Program-made: the position numbers and the translations under genes
Shown here: positions 59,346-64,000 of the stretch, piece by piece
Numbering within the stretch: the first letter of the stretch is position 1
Layout of the letters: each line of letters opens with the position of its first letter
Source: Stichopus chloronotus
Taxonomy: Eukaryota > Echinodermata > Holothuroidea > Aspidochirotida > Stichopodidae
Direction: 5' to 3'
DNA: 64,000 nucleotides
Assembly: GCA_021234535.1 (NCBI GenBank)
Contig: CM037843.1
Location: forward strand, 5,970,820 to 6,034,819
Notes under the pieces: generated by a model
The model's database searches: none
The model's input: only the letters and a program-made list of their open reading frames with translations
Told to the model about the DNA's origin: nothing

Positions 59346-62300
59346 TTAAACTAAACTCATACACAACAAGTAGGTGGCTACTTTGAGGCAAATATGTACA
59401 GAGCTGATACCATGGTACAGTATCTGTAACATGGTTGTCATCAAATACACTGTTTGCAGCAGCAAAATTGTGATATATATATTAGGTATCCTGAGAGCAC
59501 GACCACTGAGAATTTAGGGTGCAAGGAGAATTAAGAGGCGGGGCATTTGCAAAGGCAGCAGAAAAGAGCAAAATATATTATGTATATTCAGTATCTTCCC
59601 AATGCAGTATTTTTTGTACTTTCATTCAACAAATTTTTGTTCATGAATGACCATTTTAGAAGTTTTCGGGCAACAAAGATGTGAGATACAGCAGCCATTT
59701 TAAATTTGCATTGGTTGCAGGGTTCTAGCAATACTTTAATCAGTTCATTCATTAATCAAAACTTTCCCACACCCAGTTTTCATACCAGCATGGAAATTCA
59801 GGGTACAGAGCAGAATAGACTTTTAATACAGACAGTAGCTACTTACGTCGTGTCCTTCACAAACTGAGCATTACACTTATGTAGGCGTACATTTACAAAA
59901 CTCTTAGGCCTACCAAGTATCAATAACATTCACTGATAATAATTCTAGTGACCTAAGCAGAGTTACAAATTACATTATGTATACCTAGCAAATTATACTT
60001 TATTAACTTTCTCCAGAAGCCACAGTAGATTGGAACTTCAGTAACTGTTCCACTGAAAGAGCACGCTCTTTACTTTGGATGCCTGTAAGTTTTTCTCTAA
60101 GTTTGTCTTTTACCATAATTTTTGGCATTCCTTCCAGAGGCAAGCAACAGCAGCTGAATCAACGGAGCCTTCACACATACATTAAATTCTAGCAATCTCT
60201 TACTGCTTTGTGTTTACCAACTTGAGAGATATCAAGTCAATGACCAAAACCTGATTAACCAGCCACCACCGCAAAGACACAACAACCATGGACACAGTAG
60301 CATCTTTAGAATGACATAGAATGTCATTGTGAGACGCACTCGTGACACAACCACGAGTTAGTAAAACGAGTACAGGAATCCCTTTGACGTTCTGTTAATC
60401 ACACAATAGCATATATACTAAATACAGTAGAAAGGAAGAGAAAGTAAATGGCAAAGTTCAGGTACTCTACTCTTGCTTGGAAACAGTTTATCACTCCATG
60501 TAAGGTATGTACTTCACATACCGTGTATAGAGGGTTTCGTGTGATGCCACGCTAGTAGCTCTGTAAGCCACTGATGGGCAAAACACACATGTATGCATTA
60601 GGCCTCAGCATTTAGGGACCAATCTACAGCACACCTGCATGGTTCACCACTATTCATAGATACTGCTCTATTTGGACAAAGTATGCACTTCCAAACCAAA
60701 GAGACATGTGATCATGTGACATCGGTAAACCCCCCCTTTGTACATACAGTATTGAAGTTAATACTTGTTTTTAGTTTGAGCCAACTGCAGCACTGTACTG
60801 TACCGTACGTTTCAATTTTCAAAGCCATGCCACAGAACTACAACTGCATCTGTAATTAAAATTTCTATCACCATAGTAATCACTGTTAATAGTGATAAAG
60901 ACCTTCATATCTTATGGCCTGGCCTGGGTCAACAAACGAGCAATTGATTAATTTGTACGAAGTGTGTGTCGGTGCCACAACCACCATACACAATTGACGA
61001 CTGAACCTTTTGAAGTTTTATTTATAGAGAGGTTTTTAAGTGTCCTTTTCCAGCTATTTCTTGGTCAAAATGGCTCTACCATGATTTCATAGGTCTACCA
61101 TGATTTCAGAGCTGTATAATTGGCAATTGTTCAAAGTACAGTCTCAAAATACTGTGGAAAAAGTTTGGAAGCCGGAAATGGCTCCTTCGTGAGAAATTTG
61201 TATGTTCAGAGGGACATTTTGGCACTCGATGGAAATATACCTATCTTTTTGTATGGAAGTATTATAAGAAATGGTGGAAAAATTAAGACTCCCTGCACGC
61301 AAAAAATAACCACATTTTCCAGCACTGGTTGTTCCCTCCCACCCCAGTGGTGACAGTCTGAGCGTTTACTTTTTTTACTATGTTTGTTGTATCTGTCTCC
61401 CCCTCCCCCCCCCCCCTTGAAATATCTAAAGATTCCTCACCAGGGACAGATTTTAGGGTGTTCCACAGGACTCCCACAAAAATGGGCTCTGACAAAAGTG
61501 ACAGTGACAGTAATTACTGCAGTACTTGAAAAGAGTGGCCCATAAAAGTTCACATTGACTTTCTCTTCTCAAAAGCCAAAGGACTGTATGGTGACCCTAC
61601 CGTATGTACTCACAATGTAAAATGATGGTCTGGAAACAAACATATCAAAACCTAGCCATGTTACTTACTACGTGCATAAAGAAAAGTGTCTGGTAGGGAT
61701 TGCCTAATTCATTTCTACATGTCTGGAAAAGGTTAACTGACATTAGAATACTAGAAACTGATCTGAACCCTTTGTTAGAGCATGATTAGAAAGTTTAGAA
61801 CTATCAGAAATGTTGTCTACAATTTCCCATCTTCAGGACTTTCAAATGAATTTCATGTCAATTACTTTGTTCTCTTTAAGGACAAACAAACGCTACCCAC
61901 CATGAGGAAATGTCATTATGACACTCCTACATTTGCTAACCTGTTCAAGAAACCATTAGTATCCACCAAGGAGGAACAGGTTCAGTGGTCCCATTATGGG
62001 GAGATACCAAATATCAATATGCTGAAGATTTAACAGTGTGAAAGACCCTTTTTTATTTCTTTCAAAAAAAAAAAAACATATACATGTAAGATGACCTTTG
62101 GCATATAACACGTTCTTCAAGCCTACGAGCTCAGGGTCTTCCTTTTTTTTTTGATTTCAAACTTTAATCTCTGATCACTGTAATTCCTCTTTGGCAGCCA
62201 TCAAACAATTAGAAAGGTTTCCAAAACATCTTTCTGGTTAGTGTATATATCTAGTACAAGAGTTAAACAGAAACTGCATCTTGTACTATCTTCTAAAATA

Positions 62301-62695
62301 AACATTCAGGTGTGAACATTCTCACGCTTACAAACATCTACTGTATTTACTGTGAAGAACTAATTCAGTGTTTGCCAAACTGTCATAGCCTCTCTCTGTA
62401 AGACATGTTATGTAAAATAAGGAGTCACTTACCTACAAACATGTGATTGTAGCAAACTGTATGGTTGAATGCCCCAAGTTCCGATCTATTTTTCCAATTT
62501 CGAAATAACATTAGGGCTGCACATTTTTCATTTCACAGATCACGGTTTTCCAATTCAGCAAATTTCCACGTCAGGAGGCAAAGTCTTGGAATGTTTCATG
62601 TTTAATGTTAGGCAATGTCTATGAAAAGACACTACATGAGCACGAGGCTGTAAGGCTTTCATACAGATATGTTAGCATACCTATAGTTGATCTAG
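59346..62695. other. Noncoding stretch, no recognised feature
   Basis: Contains a C run near 61404-61417. No coding block was recognised. The 83-codon plus frame at 61782-62033 is unassigned. Confidence 0.45.
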
Positions 62696-62707
62696 TTGTC
62701 ACAGTGT

Positions 62708-62908
62708 CCCCACACCTTAATGGTGTGGGTATTCAACAGTGAGTATGCTTATCCCTTACTCATACTTATGCCTGAGTATGAGCAAGGGGTAAGTATATGT
62801 TTACAATGTGAATCACAGAAAATTGTTAATTTTGTCCCTCTTAAGTTCTTCACCAAACTGATAATTTGTGACTGGATTCACAAATTATCAATTTGGTGAG
62901 AACTTAAG
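62708..62908. repeat. Three consecutive inverted repeats (hairpin cluster)
   Basis: Hairpin 1 is cccacacc-ttaat-ggtgtggg (62708-62729). Hairpin 2 is about 62748-62794, pairing cttatccctt and ctcatact with agtatgag and aaggggtaag. Hairpin 3 has arms 62840-62871 and 62878-62908, 31 pairs with one mismatch and one bulge around a 6-base loop. The first part resembles 39888-39935 (ggtgtgggta, gtgactatac and ttacccctt). Confidence 0.85.
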
Positions 62909-64000
62909 AATGTCCATCCAAATGCAAACCTTCATAGTTTTTCATTTCATGATTTGATGATGGATTTTGAAGCTAGGTTTTTTGGGGGAAGACCAGTGGC
63001 CCTCCTTATTTGTACTTGTGTATGCACTTAAACATCTACTTGGCAGATGACAAGTCATTTCAAAAGTGAAGTGTAACTTTACCCATGAAGTGTTCCTTCG
63101 GGTGAATCACGAACTTTGTCTGTAATAGCCATATATGGTACATGTTGAAGATATGCGGAAGGATTGTATTTCTTGCTTTAACCACAAACCTTCACCCATG
63201 ACCCTAAATCTTGTTGATTTTTCCACAAAGGATACGATTTATTATGTTAAACTGGTTCGACTGGTTTAACGCAATACATCTAACTGTTTTTGGGAAGAAG
63301 GTTAAGTTCTGTTTCATACAACACACATTGCACTTTGGACCAAAACTCTGAGAACTGACATGAAGCTAAGTGGTTTGGATCTTCGGCTTCTCAATCGTTA
63401 TGCTGGTCCTCAGATCACCACATTACAATGACACAAGCCATCTTAATTTCATATTTACAAACATCTTGCTTTCACCTCTTCAAGGAGGATAGTTAGTTGT
63501 GACATACTCCTTGCATTTAAACTATTCGCAAAGTTTTCTCCTTCCAAATCAGTCACAGGCAAACCTCCGCCACAGATTCATGGTAAAAAATAATCTACAA
63601 ATGGCAAATTCATTCAGAAATGCAGCAGCAGACAGAAATTTTTTTTTTTTCTTTTCTTTGGTTGATATATCCTGCACATAATATTAATTTAGTGTATGTG
63701 TGTGTGTCTCTCCAAAGCTTTGAATATATGAAACATGATTGTTGGGTCAAAGGTCATCACTGCTGTCAGAAGTGTGTTTTCCAACTGTAAACAAGTAAAC
63801 ATTGGAGACCATTTTTCACATCAGGTGAGAGTGAAATGAACAAGGATGGATAGCAAGTTATTATTGAGGACTGTAGGCTTTCTGACGGAGAATGAAAAGG
63901 GAACACCAAAGAGACTGACTATACACCTGACCCCACCACTAGTCTTGAGATGGAGATCTTATGATGCAGTTTTTAATTCTCTTCACAATACTTCATACGA
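62909..64000. other. Noncoding stretch with a lone DR1-like site
   Basis: gggtcaaaggtca starts near 63745, without a surrounding tandem array. A short GT run lies near 63694-63706. No gene was recognised. Confidence 0.45.

Overview
The window is animal nuclear DNA. It has split genes with GT/AG introns, A/T-rich introns, sparse CpG apart from a few short CpG-dense patches, many short nonautonomous DNA transposons, and no operon-like packing. The two recognisable genes are conserved metazoan genes. The repeat landscape (hAT-like and TTAA-flanked MITEs, Helentron-like elements with tandem cores) fits a marine invertebrate. Echinoderm or another invertebrate deuterostome is my guess, with low confidence, and a mollusc is not excluded.

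Gene 1 (plus strand, about 4.66-13.2 kb) is a peroxiredoxin-5, an atypical 2-Cys thioredoxin peroxidase. Five coding exons (135, 132, 39, 56 and 106 bp) join in frame to 155 residues plus a stop. The exon for the targeting presequence and start codon was not found. A CpG-dense patch at the left edge (1-560) may be its promoter region. Gene 2 (minus strand, about 41.7-29.3 kb) is the beta subunit of AMP-activated protein kinase. Six exons (197, 94, 112, 125, 69 and 78 bp) join in frame to 224 residues plus a stop. They cover the glycogen-binding CBM48 domain and the C-terminal alpha/gamma-binding domain. The N-terminal exon or exons (myristoylation region) were not recognised. They may lie anywhere from 41.7 kb to the right edge, or beyond it.

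The rest is mostly repeats. (a) A Helentron/HINE-like family has palindromic ends and a core of about 146-bp tandem units. Each unit carries a nuclear-receptor DR1 motif (AGGTCA A AGGTCA), often with an upstream third half-site making a DR4. Copies sit in a PRDX5 intron (10.6-12.4 kb), in two AMPK-beta introns (30.7-31.8 and 32.7-34.0 kb) and near 47.4-49.7 kb. Fourteen perfect DR1 13-mers were read. One copy ends directly at the splice acceptor of an AMPK-beta exon. (b) hAT-like elements with 8-bp target-site duplications lie at 3142-3865, 38896-39747 and 57759-59207, the last nested inside an older repeat, plus a short one at 2540-2709. (c) TTAA-flanked MITEs lie at 36082-36498, 52116-52499 and 53671-54036. 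(d) Nested inverted duplications of one repeat unit fill 16.6-20.7 kb. (e) A 23-bp minisatellite at 27.16-27.84 kb keeps the reverse strand open and gives a spurious 264-codon ORF. (f) A cluster of three hairpins lies at 62.7-62.9 kb.

No gene was recognised from about 42 to 64 kb, apart from a possible unseen AMPK-beta 5' exon. No tRNA, rRNA, CRISPR or prokaryotic feature was seen.
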